The position numbers and the translations under genes are program-made. This document shows, in pieces, positions 17,160 through 25,802 of a stretch of DNA of 64,000 bases (position 1 is its first letter; every line of letters begins with the position of its first letter). Source of the stretch: JAEZJZ01 sp050949055 (lineage in GTDB: Bacteria > Bacillota > UBA994 > UBA5500); the NCBI GenBank assembly GCA_050949055.1, contig JBMNFA010000006.1, positions 12,871 through 76,870 of the forward strand, read 5' to 3'. The notes beneath the pieces were generated by a model that was not told where the DNA came from, searched no databases, and saw only the letters and a program-made list of their open reading frames with translations.

Positions 17160-18332
17160 ATGAAGATCAAAGTGGAAGAAATGGTTGCTGTTCTGCAGCA
17201 ACAAATGCTCAGCTTCGCCAGTGACTTGGTCCGAATTGAGAGCCGCACCGGGCAGGAAGAACAGATAGTCAAGAGAATTGCTGAGGAGATGCGTGGTCTC
17301 GATTACGATCAGGTGATCATCGATCGTACCGGAAACGTGATCGGGATCATCGGTAACGGTAGCGAGCGGCTGTTGTTTGACAGTCATATCGATCACGTGG
17401 CCGTCAATGACGCAGATCAGTGGCAGTTCGATCCCTACGGCGGTGTGATCGCTAATGGTAAGCTATATGGCAGGGGCGCATCCGACATGAAGGGGTCGGC
17501 TGCAGCCACTGTTTATGCGGGCGCGATCATCAAGCGGTTGGGCCTGGCCCAAGGCAAGACCATCTATGTCTGCTGCTCCGTCATGGAGGAGGATTACGAC
17601 GGGGAAGGCCTTTACCGGGCAATCGTCGACAACCGGCTGGATCCCAACTATGTGGTCATCTGTGAACCTAGCCACCTGCAGATCTCCTTGGGACACTTGG
17701 GGCGTGCTATCTACAAGATCACCATGCCGGGAATCTCCGCCCACGGAGCTGCCCCAGAAAAGGGTGTGAATGCCGTCTATAGAATGGCCGAGGTCATATC
17801 CCGGATAGAGGCGTTGGCGGAGAAGTACATGCAGCTTCCCGGGGAGCGTCCCTCTATTGCCCTCTCCAAGATCGAGAGTACTGCAGTCTCTTTGAATGCA
17901 GTTCCCGATACCTGCACCGTCTACATAGACCGCCGCATGACTATGGGGGAGACTGAAGCGACTGTCGGCAAGGAGATGGATGCATTGGTGGCCGGGACCG
18001 AGGCCACTTGGTCGATCCACAACGCGCGGGGCGTCAGTTGGACGGGGGAGGAGATCGTGCTGCGCTCCTTCCTTCCCGCCTGGGAGATTTCCCTGGAACA
18101 CAAGCTGACCAAAAGCTGTATCTCGGCCTATTGGCTACTGAACAATGTTGAACCGAAAATGTATAAATGGGACTTCTCTACCAATGGTGTCGCTTCGGCA
18201 AGACTAGGAATACCTACCATCGGTTTTGGTGCCGGCATTGAGAAAATGGCTCACATGACCAACGAATACTGTCCTGTATCGGATATTGTCGCTGCGTGTA
18301 AATTCTATGTGATGCTGGTGCACTGTCTCTAG
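17160..18332 (+). CDS. M20-family metallohydrolase, YgeY type
   Basis: This 390-residue M20/M28-fold dipeptidase-like hydrolase most resembles the YgeY group often annotated as selenium-metabolism hydrolases. Metal-site motifs are LLFDSHIDHVAV near residue 75, GRGASDMKGS near 110 and the catalytic MEEDYDGEG near 150. A C-terminal histidine lies in MAHMTNEYCPV. GAGAGGAGG precedes the ATG. The selenium link is a genomic association of the family, not a demonstrated activity. A hydrolase of carbamoyl or dipeptide substrates is equally possible. Confidence 0.85.
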   Translation: MKIKVEEMVAVLQQQMLSFASDLVRIESRTGQEEQIVKRIAEEMRGLDYDQVIIDRTGNVIGIIGNGSERLLFDSHIDHVAVNDADQWQFDPYGGVIANGKLYGRGASDMKGSAAATVYAGAIIKRLGLAQGKTIYVCCSVMEEDYDGEGLYRAIVDNRLDPNYVVICEPSHLQISLGHLGRAIYKITMPGISAHGAAPEKGVNAVYRMAEVISRIEALAEKYMQLPGERPSIALSKIESTAVSLNAVPDTCTVYIDRRMTMGETEATVGKEMDALVAGTEATWSIHNARGVSWTGEEIVLRSFLPAWEISLEHKLTKSCISAYWLLNNVEPKMYKWDFSTNGVASARLGIPTIGFGAGIEKMAHMTNEYCPVSDIVAACKFYVMLVHCL

Positions 18333-18394
18333 CTGAATCCTGGCTGGAGGCGGTGTGGAATATTCTGGGCATCACGTGGCCGGAACATAAAAAT

Positions 18395-18428
18395 AAGCCT
18401 GGACTGCAATCAGCCAGGCTTGTTTTGT
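18395..18428. terminator. Bidirectional terminator between the YgeY-type gene and the MATE gene
   Basis: Stem AAGCCTGG / CCAGGCTT is followed by GTTTTGTT on the plus strand and by ATTTTTATG on the minus strand. It lies between two convergent genes. Confidence 0.75.
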
Positions 18429-18434
18429 TCACGG

Positions 18435-19817
18435 CTAGACCTTCGTGGCCTTCCAGTGGCCAGATCTGAAACGGAAGTAGATGAACGCGGAACGGGTGCA
18501 CTGATCGATGGACATAGCTGCCCAGGCACCGACCAAACCCCAATGAAAGACGGTGACAAACAGGAATGCTAACGCAATGCGCACTCCGATGGTGCCAACA
18601 AAGGTGGAGATCAGCGGCCAGCGGGTGTCACCGGCCCCCCGTAGAGCCCCGGCCAGGATGAACTGGGTGGACTGCAGGGGCTGTACCAGAGCGATGATCT
18701 TCAGGGCCAAAGCCGCATTGGCGATCACATTCGGATCGTCTGTGTAGAGGGAGGCGATCAAGCCGCCTCCGAAGAAGAAGATCACGCCCATGGTTGTGGC
18801 GACGATCATGCCGATGCGACGCGTTTGCCACCCATAAATCTCAGCCCAGTCAGGACGCTTGCGTCCGAGACTGCGCCCTACCAGCGAGGTGGCGGCCATG
18901 CCGAAGCCCATGCCCGGCGAGAAGGACAGGCCCATGATGTTCATTCCGATCTGATGCGCAGCAAACACCATCGTGCCCAGCCCAGAGACAACCCGGGTAA
19001 AGGTGACCATGGCAAAGCGCATGATCACCTGTTCCAGCATGGCGGGAGCACCGATGTTGATCACTCTCTTCATCAGATCCCAGCGGGGAGTGAACTTATC
19101 CTTGATGGAGATGTGCAGCACTGTATTTCCGTGCTGGGTCACCGCCCTGAGCGCTAGGATCATGCCCACCACCCGGCTGATGGAGGTGGCCAGGGCAGCC
19201 CCGAATACGCCCCAGCGGGGGAACCCGAACAATCCGTTGATCAGGATGGCGTTGCCGACGACGTTGACCACGTTGGCGATGATGTTGTAGCGCATCGGTG
19301 TCTTGGAGTCGCCGGCGCCGCGCAACATTGCCGTAATTGCCATACCGATGGTTTGAGGGATAAAGCCCAGAGCGATCGTTCTCAAATAAGTGATTGCATA
19401 GCCCAGTGAGTCTGCCTCGGCGCCCATGAACAGGACAACCGGTTCAGCGAATACATAGAGCGCTAGAGTAGCCAAACCACCCAGCGTGCCGATGATCAGC
19501 AATGATTGTCGAGCGGCCGCATTCGCTTCTGCTACGTTTTGTGCTCCGATGAAACGCGCCACCAGAGCGGTTGTCCCGACGTTCAGCGCCATGAACGCCG
19601 CCATAGCTAAGAAAAGCGGCTGTGTGGTCAAGCCAATAGCAGCGATTGCAGCCGGCCCCACTCCGCCCACCATCATCATGTCTACCATATTAAACAACTG
19701 AATCAGTAGTTGTTCAACCACTGATGGCCAAGCCAAACTAATGACATCCTTGCGAGCCTGGGGAACCGTCAGTTCTTCCCTTTGCTCCAGGCCGACTGCC
19801 TGAGGTACCGCGGCCAT
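18435..19817 (-). CDS. MATE family efflux transporter
   Basis: This 460-residue integral membrane protein has about twelve hydrophobic segments and two MatE repeats. Typical segments are PSVVEQLLIQLFNMVDMMMV near the start, LRGAGDSKTPM and LRGAGDTRWPL at matching positions in the two halves, and GMGFGMAATSLVGRSLG. It would export cationic drugs or metabolites in exchange for sodium or protons. The ATG at 19817 follows TAGGAG by nine bases. A TTG/GTG start three codons earlier is possible. Confidence 0.92.
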   Translation of the reverse strand: MAAVPQAVGLEQREELTVPQARKDVISLAWPSVVEQLLIQLFNMVDMMMVGGVGPAAIAAIGLTTQPLFLAMAAFMALNVGTTALVARFIGAQNVAEANAAARQSLLIIGTLGGLATLALYVFAEPVVLFMGAEADSLGYAITYLRTIALGFIPQTIGMAITAMLRGAGDSKTPMRYNIIANVVNVVGNAILINGLFGFPRWGVFGAALATSISRVVGMILALRAVTQHGNTVLHISIKDKFTPRWDLMKRVINIGAPAMLEQVIMRFAMVTFTRVVSGLGTMVFAAHQIGMNIMGLSFSPGMGFGMAATSLVGRSLGRKRPDWAEIYGWQTRRIGMIVATTMGVIFFFGGGLIASLYTDDPNVIANAALALKIIALVQPLQSTQFILAGALRGAGDTRWPLISTFVGTIGVRIALAFLFVTVFHWGLVGAWAAMSIDQCTRSAFIYFRFRSGHWKATKV

Positions 19818-19987
19818 CCTCACCAACTCCTAACTAGTTCTAATTGCTAATTTTTTTGTACCCGTTTAATATACCACCTGTCACCGGTGCAAGTCAATTC
19901 TATATATTTACTACTACGGTCAAAATGCTGCATAAACAGAGAGTCCTGGCGGTTGTGACGAGGCAACAGACTAATGCATCAGGTGCG

Positions 19988-20027
19988 CAAAAAGCGCCAC
20001 TGCCGGCTAATGCCAGCAATGGCGCTT
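19988..20027 (-). terminator. Rho-independent terminator of gap
   Basis: On the minus strand, AAGCGCCATTGCTGGCA and its partner TGCCGGCAGTGGCGCTT form a long stem followed by TTTTTG, 14 bases after the gap stop codon. Confidence 0.85.
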
Positions 20028-20040
20028 GGTCGCGAACGGG

Positions 20041-21048
20041 CTATTTTGCCGCTTTCATCATATGCTCGGCCAGGTCCACCACGCGGTTGGAGTAGCCCCA
20101 TTCGTTGTCGTACCAGGCTACAACCTTGACCATGCGGTCGCCAACCACCATGGTCAACGGGGTGTCCACTGTGGAGGAGCTAGGGTTCCGCACGTAGTCG
20201 ACGGAGACCAGATGTTCGTCGCTGACAGCCAGGAAGCCTTTCATCGGACCTTCCGCTGCTGCCACCAGGGCAGCATTCACTTCGTCAGCCGTCACATCGC
20301 GGTTGAGCTCGACCACCAAATCCACCACAGAGACTACCGGAGTGGGCACCCGAATGGCAAAGCCGTTTAGCTTGCCTTCCAACTGCGGCAACACCAAAGA
20401 TACTGCCCGGGCTGCACCGGTAGTGGTGGGGATCATGGAGACGGCACCGGCACGGGCGCGCCGCAGATCCTTATGGGATCGGTCCAGGATGTTCTGATCG
20501 TTGGTGTAGGCGTGCACGGTGGTCATCATCCCGCGAACGATTCCGAAGCTCTCGTCCAACACTTTTGCCACCGGAGCCAGGCAGTTGGTGGTGCAAGAGG
20601 CATTGGAGACGATGTGGTGCTTGGCCGGATCGTACTGCTCGTGGTTCACGCCCATGACTACAGTCAGATCCTCGTTCTTAGCCGGGGCGGAGATGATCAC
20701 CTTTTTGGCCCCGGCTTGCAGATGCCCGGCTGCCTTGGTGGCATCGGTGAACAAACCAGTACCTTCGACCACCACATCTACGTTGTATTCCCCCCAGGGA
20801 ATCTCCTTGGGGTCTTTGATGCCGGTGACCGGAATCTCTTTGCCGTTAACCTGCAGGCCCTTCTCTGTTGCCTTCACTTCCCCAGGGAAGCGGCCATAGG
20901 CTGAGTCGTACTTGAGCAGATGGGCCATAGTCTCCTTGTTCGCCAAGTCATTGATGGCCACCACCGTCATACCTGGCCGCTCAGCGGCGATGCGCAACAC
21001 TTGTCTGCCGATGCGCCCAAAGCCGTTGATGCCAATCCTTACTGTCAT
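20041..21048 (-). CDS. gap: Glyceraldehyde-3-phosphate dehydrogenase, type I
   Basis: This 335-residue protein is a normal-length NAD-dependent GAPDH of glycolysis/gluconeogenesis. The N-terminal RIGINGFGRIGRQVLR is the nucleotide motif, SNASCTTNCLAPV near residue 150 holds the catalytic cysteine, and HAYTNDQ and RVPTPVVSVVDLV follow. AAGGAGG precedes the ATG. The gene stands alone rather than with pgk and tpi, and ends in its own terminator. Confidence 0.97.
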   Translation of the reverse strand: MTVRIGINGFGRIGRQVLRIAAERPGMTVVAINDLANKETMAHLLKYDSAYGRFPGEVKATEKGLQVNGKEIPVTGIKDPKEIPWGEYNVDVVVEGTGLFTDATKAAGHLQAGAKKVIISAPAKNEDLTVVMGVNHEQYDPAKHHIVSNASCTTNCLAPVAKVLDESFGIVRGMMTTVHAYTNDQNILDRSHKDLRRARAGAVSMIPTTTGAARAVSLVLPQLEGKLNGFAIRVPTPVVSVVDLVVELNRDVTADEVNAALVAAAEGPMKGFLAVSDEHLVSVDYVRNPSSSTVDTPLTMVVGDRMVKVVAWYDNEWGYSNRVVDLAEHMMKAAK

Positions 21049-21248
21049 TGTTGAGGCCTCCTTAGTAACTAGTGATTTCGGGGGTTCCCCGGTTAGTTGA
21101 ACCCAAATATGGCAGACCTACTCAGGTCCGCTTCAACATCTATTCTCACTTGGCCGCCGTTTTCCTGCTTGCGGTTCATTTTATCTTGCCCAAATGCTGA
21201 CTCTTACGCAGCACCAAACCCTTGGTTAGGCCAGCCGTCAGCTACAGG

Positions 21249-21863
21249 TCACTTGCAGACCGGCTGACGAATGATCGTCTTCAGCTTCTCCGGGGCTGTG
21301 CGGCGGGGGTCACTGAGATAGATCTCATGGTGCTTGCCGCTGAGCGTCAGTCCTTGCTCTGAGATGAACTCGTGCAGCGACTTGATGGTTGGACCTTCAG
21401 TATCGTAGGGCCCCAAATGCAGGACTTGTGCTGCTGCCCCCTCCTCAAACCGTTCCAGGCGCATGAAGGGCAGGGCAGGTAGGTCTTTGCCCTTTTTCTG
21501 CAGCCGCTCCTTGGCCAGCTCGAAATCATCCTCGGTGATGAAATCCGGCTGCACGATCATGACCGTCCAGCACCAGGCGTCTTTGTCCTGCAGGCTGAAC
21601 TTGGTCATGTCAGGAACCCACCAGTGAGCCTCCAAAGGCAGCACAGTGTAGTCGTGGCTGTCTAGGCGCTGCTTGTGCATGAACTTCAGCGTGTAGGAAA
21701 CGCTGTACAGCGCTTCCACTGCCTGTTGATACCCGATGGAGGTGTTGGGGTTGCCTTGACCGTCTATGGCCAGTATGTTCAGCGGCGGTACCTGCACCAG
21801 CTGCGGCGAACGGGTGGCATGATAGAGAAATCTCATCTCTTTTTTCAAGTCCAGTTTGGTCAT
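21249..21863 (-). CDS. GyrI-like small-molecule-binding domain protein
   Basis: This 204-residue cytoplasmic protein has the GyrI-like fold seen in stand-alone YdhH/SbmC relatives. Typical stretches are NILAIDGQGNPNTS near residue 28, YALY-like EALYSVSYTLKF, EAHWWVPDM and the C-terminal GKHHEIYLSDPRRTAPEKLK. No DNA-binding domain is attached. Relatives bind hydrophobic or cyclopropanoid compounds and some hydrolyse them. The ligand here is unknown. Confidence 0.85.
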   Translation of the reverse strand: MTKLDLKKEMRFLYHATRSPQLVQVPPLNILAIDGQGNPNTSIGYQQAVEALYSVSYTLKFMHKQRLDSHDYTVLPLEAHWWVPDMTKFSLQDKDAWCWTVMIVQPDFITEDDFELAKERLQKKGKDLPALPFMRLERFEEGAAAQVLHLGPYDTEGPTIKSLHEFISEQGLTLSGKHHEIYLSDPRRTAPEKLKTIIRQPVCK

Positions 21864-22052
21864 CCACAGTCCTCCTCAAGTGCTTGTTACTTTCTTCCTG
21901 AGTTCTTGATCGCAGTCTATCACATCAGCCCGTGCGCGAGAAGCAGCCAGCAATTCTGAGCTGTGGAGTACAGCTCGCATTGCAGTCTACGCAGCTATTG
22001 GCTCCAGTTTGACGCAGGGAGCAGGAAAATCAGGTCAAGCAATTGTACTGAC

Positions 22053-22083
22053 GAAACAGATGGGGACAGTCCCCATCTGTTTC
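22053..22083. repeat. GGGAC-core palindrome with different outer arms
   Basis: Perfect inverted repeat whose arms start GAAACAGATGGGGA around AGT. The inner core equals that of the 3291 family, but the outer arms differ. It begins five bases downstream of the splB stop codon and is probably its terminator. Confidence 0.88.
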
Positions 22084-22088
22084 TAGTT

Positions 22089-23114
22089 TCAGACCAGGTA
22101 ATCGATCACCGCTTGGGGAAAGAGTTCTGCGATCGTCGTTTGAAAGAACTGCCGGACTTGATCATAGGTATCCTGGGGGTAGACATACTTGCCATAGCCG
22201 AATTGGCCATACTTGTATCTGCGCTCCTCATCCAGCATCGGCAGCCTGCTGTTCGGATTGCGGTCTAGTATGTTGCTTCTTGCCCTGGCGGTGTACCTGT
22301 GGGTGATCAACTCAAAGGTAATATCAGGGTTTTCTGAGCCCATCTGCTCGGCCAGCCCCGTGAGCATCTGCCGATAGTCATCCTGCCAGCCTGGGTAGAT
22401 GAAGATAGGGGCTATCAGGAACCCGAGGGGATAGCCTGCCAACCCTGCCTTCCGCGCGGCTCGGATACGATCCACCAGTCTTGGCGTGCCACGCTCGAAT
22501 CGCCCGATGATTTGCTCCGTGTTTAGGCTGAAGCGAAAGCGAGTGTGTCCGCTATGCTCAATGTCCAGCAGCGAATCGACATTGGTGAACTTGGTGACAA
22601 AGCGGAAACGCCCGTTAGGCTGATCGGCGAAATAGGCGATGGCAGTCTTCAGCGCGTCGCTGTAGTCCTCTACGGCCAAAGGGTCGCCGGTAGCAGCTCC
22701 CTCGAAGATGGTCTGTTCCGGGAGACTTGCCTGGATGTATTCGCCTGCTTTCCCCAGCACTTCCTCGATGTTTACGTAGATCCGCACGTAGGGCTTCTTG
22801 CCTAAGGTGGTGTTTAGGTAGCAGTACTCGCACTTCCCCGGACAACTGGTGCTTAGCGGTAATTGAAAATGAGCGGATGGCTTGCAGGTGGCGAACTCCT
22901 TGCTCTTTCGTACTCCCACCACCAGCGTTCGTTTGGCTTCCTCGTACATTTCCCAGGCTGTCTTCCCGGGGATCCCAGTTACCCGATTATGGGAAGACGT
23001 CTTGCCCAGTTCCACCCCTGATTGCTGAGAAAACAAGCGATATAGTCGCTGTCCTCGCTCATACTCCAGAGCCTGAGGTTCGAAGATCACTCGCTTCGGC
23101 TTCCATTGATACAT
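22089..23114 (-). CDS. splB: Spore photoproduct lyase
   Basis: This 341-residue radical-SAM enzyme repairs the spore photoproduct thymine dimer during germination, using a [4Fe-4S] cluster and SAM. The cluster motif is CPGKCEYCY. FEGAATGDPLAVEDY and SLNTEQIIGRFERGTPR are family blocks, and the C terminus has the conserved KYGQFGYGKYVYP stretch. The ATG at 23114 is chosen because GAGGT lies seven bases before it. A GTG nine bases upstream lacks that spacing. It is strong evidence that the organism forms spores. Confidence 0.95.
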   Translation of the reverse strand: MYQWKPKRVIFEPQALEYERGQRLYRLFSQQSGVELGKTSSHNRVTGIPGKTAWEMYEEAKRTLVVGVRKSKEFATCKPSAHFQLPLSTSCPGKCEYCYLNTTLGKKPYVRIYVNIEEVLGKAGEYIQASLPEQTIFEGAATGDPLAVEDYSDALKTAIAYFADQPNGRFRFVTKFTNVDSLLDIEHSGHTRFRFSLNTEQIIGRFERGTPRLVDRIRAARKAGLAGYPLGFLIAPIFIYPGWQDDYRQMLTGLAEQMGSENPDITFELITHRYTARARSNILDRNPNSRLPMLDEERRYKYGQFGYGKYVYPQDTYDQVRQFFQTTIAELFPQAVIDYLV

Positions 23115-23172
23115 CCAGCTCACCTCAGGATCTAATCTTATCTCCGATCGGGCTGTTTACTCCCATCCCAGT

Positions 23173-23205
23173 ATGCAAAAACGGGGACAGTCCCCGTTTT
23201 TGCAT
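23173..23205. repeat. GGGAC-core palindrome, copy 3 (identical to 3291-3323)
   Basis: Third identical 33-bp copy, here upstream of divergent genes rather than at a 3' end, which argues that it is a mobile or repeat element and not simply a gene-specific terminator. Confidence 0.9.
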
Positions 23206-23314
23206 CCTCCTTGTGTGGTGCGACCAGATAAGAAGATAAGCAGCGTTCTCTCCCTAGGCCGGGGATAACCGAACCAGTATAATGGAATCACCGGATGAAG
23301 AGAGGAGGAGCCTT

Positions 23315-23836
23315 GTGTTACGTCTGCGACACTTGTTCCATGATCCCGATTTGGCTAGAGACATCCTTTCCCGCTGGGATTGCGATCATCGGCCAGATTT
23401 GCTGGAGCGATTTCGCATTTCTGCCAACGCCATCTATCCCTTCGTCTGGCAAGGACAGTTGCGGTACCTGCGCTTCGCTCCTCAAGGGGAGAAGCAGGCA
23501 GAATCGATCCTGGCAGAGCTGGAATTCCTCCATTATCTGCAGAAAAATGACTACCCCTGCTTGAAACCGGTCCCATCGAAGCGGGGAGACGAACTGGAGA
23601 CAGTGGAGACGCAGCAGGGGACATATTACGCCACCGTGTTTGACGCGGTGCCAGGCAAGAGCTTAAACCCCGAGACGATGAGTGATGAGATGCTTGTCGG
23701 CTGGGGCAAGGCTCTGGGTAGACTGCACCACTTGAGCTCCAGTTACCAACCCGTCAGGCACCGGCGCCTTGATCACCTGGGGCAGCTGTTGCAGCGGCGC
23801 AGGGTCCACTTCGGTCAGTCCATTCAGCTTCCCTAA
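23315..23836 (+). pseudogene. Truncated aminoglycoside-phosphotransferase-like (APH family) gene
   Basis: About 145 residues match the N-lobe of APH/homoserine-kinase-like proteins: FRISANAIYPFVWQGQLRYL and RFAPQGEKQAESILAELEFL, then ALGRLHHLSSSYQP. The frame then loses family character and stops. The C-terminal half with the catalytic HGD and metal-binding motifs is missing, so the product should be inactive. GTG at 23315 follows AGGAGGAG. An ATG at 23282 is also in frame. Its 3' end abuts the palindrome and group II intron, so rearrangement there probably removed the rest. Confidence 0.7.
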
Positions 23837-23864
23837 GGGGTTGCTTGCCTGGCGTCAACACAAT

Positions 23865-23906
23865 ACAGCGGGACGTGTACCTATTGCGTACACGTCCCGC
23901 TCTGCT
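23865..23906. repeat. Palindrome directly upstream of the group II intron
   Basis: Stem AGCGGGACGTGTAC (23867-23880) pairs with GTACACGTCCCGCT (23888-23901). CTGCT (23902-23906) lies between the stem and the intron 5' end, the position expected for the short IBS1 of class C introns. Confidence 0.85.
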
Positions 23907-25788
23907 GTGTGCCCGGCATGGGCGCTATCTACTAGGTGAAAGTCCTAAGCGGTGAAGGTAGCAGTAGCCGTAGCCTAAGGCAAGGGTGTCCACCGCGAGG
24001 TGGAATCTGAAGGAAGCCGGCGGCAAACTTCCGGCCTGAGGAACACATATCAGCTCATATGAGGCCAGTGACAGTTGGATGAGTCTGCAGCACAAGGCAA
24101 AGTCCATGCTACCGAAGGTTGTTGCTGGTAAATGAGACGGGTAGATGGAAGGAAAGATAGCGCTCTTACCCGGGGAGGCCTGCCAGGTACGCCGACAGAG
24201 TTGGCAACCCAGACAGTGATGCCTGGCTGAACTGGCAGGAGTCAGCAGAGGCCATAGTACCTGAAGAGATATCGCTTCAGGGAAGGGCCGAACGCGAAGA
24301 AAGGAGAGCAACCGATGAGCTCGCATGGGAAGCAACGACAGCAGAAAATCCCGCAAGGGAGCTACCAGCAGGAGGAAGCAGTGAATCTGCAGGGGACTGC
24401 CGGAGCGCCTAGTTTCCCGACGGCGCGAATCGAGGAGCAATCCTGCCGGAACTGGACACATCTGATGGAGAACGTCGTATCAGAACGGAATATGAGAGAA
24501 GCGTACAAACGCGTCCTTCGGAACAAAGGAGCGGCCGGGATTGACGGAGTGGAGGTTCAGAACCTGAAACCATACCTCTGGGAACACTGGCCGCGCGTTA
24601 AGCAGGAACTGCTCGCGGGAACCTACAAGCCAAGCCCAGTCCGTCGGGTCGAAATCCCGAAACCAGACGGCGGAGTAAGGCTGCTAGGGATACCCACCGT
24701 CCTGGACCGGCTGATCCAACAAAGCCTACTACAAGTAATGAACTTCATCTTCGATCCTGACTTCTCTGAATACAGCTTCGGCTTCCGCCCTCGCCGCAGC
24801 GCGAGACAGGCGGTAACCAAAGCTAAGCAATATATCAACGAAGGCTACCGCTATGTTGTGGACATGGACCTGTCTAAGTTCTTCGACAGAGTCAACCATG
24901 ACATATTGATGGCAAAGGCGGCCCGTGTAATCGGAGATAAACGAGCCCTGAAAGTTATCCGCGCATACCTCGAAGCCGGAGTCATGGTCAATGGCGTGGT
25001 ACAGGAGACTGAAGAAGGGACACCTCAAGGTGGCCCGCTCAGTCCACTCCTGGCAAACATCATGCTGGATGAACTGGACAAAGAGCTAGAGAAACGGGGA
25101 CACAGGTTCGTCCGTTACGCAGATGACTGCAACATTTATGTCAGAAGCAAACGGGCAGGAGAGCGAGTGATGAAGAGCATTCGCAACTTCGTGGAAGGCA
25201 AGCTTAAGCTGAAAGTCAACGAGGAGAAAAGCGCTGTTGACCGACCTTGGAAGCGCAAGTTTCTGGGGTTCTCATTCACTTCTCAACGCGAAGCCCGTAT
25301 CCGAATAGCTCCTAAAACCAAACAGAGAGTCAAGGACAAAATACGGGAACTAACCAGCAGGCGCAAAAGTATGAGCATGGAAGCTCGAATCATATCGCTA
25401 AACATGTACCTGCGTGGATGGATGGGATACTTCAAGTTGGCCGAAACTCCAAGTGTGTTCCGCGAACTTGATGAGTGGATTCGACGCCGCTTGCGCATGT
25501 GCTTGCTGAAGCAGTGGAAGAAGCCGAAAACCAGGAGGAGCGAGCTGATTAAGCTTGGCATCTCACCAGAGTCAGCTAAGAAGATTAGCGGATCACGCAA
25601 AGGTTACTGGCGACTCGCACTCACTCCACAACTAAACAAAGCCTTAGGCCTCCAGTACTGGAAGGCCCAAGGCTTATTCAGCTTAACTTCAGCATTGCCC
25701 AAAGGTTAAACTTCGCGAACCGCCGTATACCGAACGGTACGTACGGTGGTGTGAGAGGACGGGGGTTAGTCACCCCCTCCTACTCGAT
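23907..25788 (+). mobile_element. Group II intron, bacterial class C-like, with maturase ORF
   Basis: The 5' end GTGTGCCCGGCATGGG resembles the GUGYG intron start. A maturase gene lies within. After it come a domain V-like hairpin with GTACGTACGGTGG (about 25738-25750), a domain VI stem GGGGGTTAGTCACCCCC with a likely branch A, and the end TCCTACTCGAT. The 1882-base size is typical. Insertion five bases after a terminator-like stem and the lack of an endonuclease domain fit class C. AGCAG near 24243 is complementary to the proposed IBS1 CTGCT and is a candidate EBS1. Boundaries were judged by eye. Confidence 0.88.
24315..25709 (+). CDS. ltrA: Group II intron reverse transcriptase/maturase
   Basis: This 464-residue protein has a reverse transcriptase domain. 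It shows NKGAAGIDGV near residue 75, IPKPDGGVRLLGIPTVLDRL, the palm motif DMDLSKFFDRVNHD, GTPQGGPLSPLLANIML and the catalytic RYADDCNIYV. The maturase (X/GIIM) domain follows, with YLRGWMGYFKLAE. No C-terminal HNH endonuclease is present. It promotes splicing and target-primed reverse transcription of the intron. AAGGAGAG precedes the ATG. All catalytic residues look intact. Confidence 0.95.
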   Translation: MSSHGKQRQQKIPQGSYQQEEAVNLQGTAGAPSFPTARIEEQSCRNWTHLMENVVSERNMREAYKRVLRNKGAAGIDGVEVQNLKPYLWEHWPRVKQELLAGTYKPSPVRRVEIPKPDGGVRLLGIPTVLDRLIQQSLLQVMNFIFDPDFSEYSFGFRPRRSARQAVTKAKQYINEGYRYVVDMDLSKFFDRVNHDILMAKAARVIGDKRALKVIRAYLEAGVMVNGVVQETEEGTPQGGPLSPLLANIMLDELDKELEKRGHRFVRYADDCNIYVRSKRAGERVMKSIRNFVEGKLKLKVNEEKSAVDRPWKRKFLGFSFTSQREARIRIAPKTKQRVKDKIRELTSRRKSMSMEARIISLNMYLRGWMGYFKLAETPSVFRELDEWIRRRLRMCLLKQWKKPKTRRSELIKLGISPESAKKISGSRKGYWRLALTPQLNKALGLQYWKAQGLFSLTSALPKG

Positions 25789-25802
25789 ATTCGGTCGGTT
25801 TA

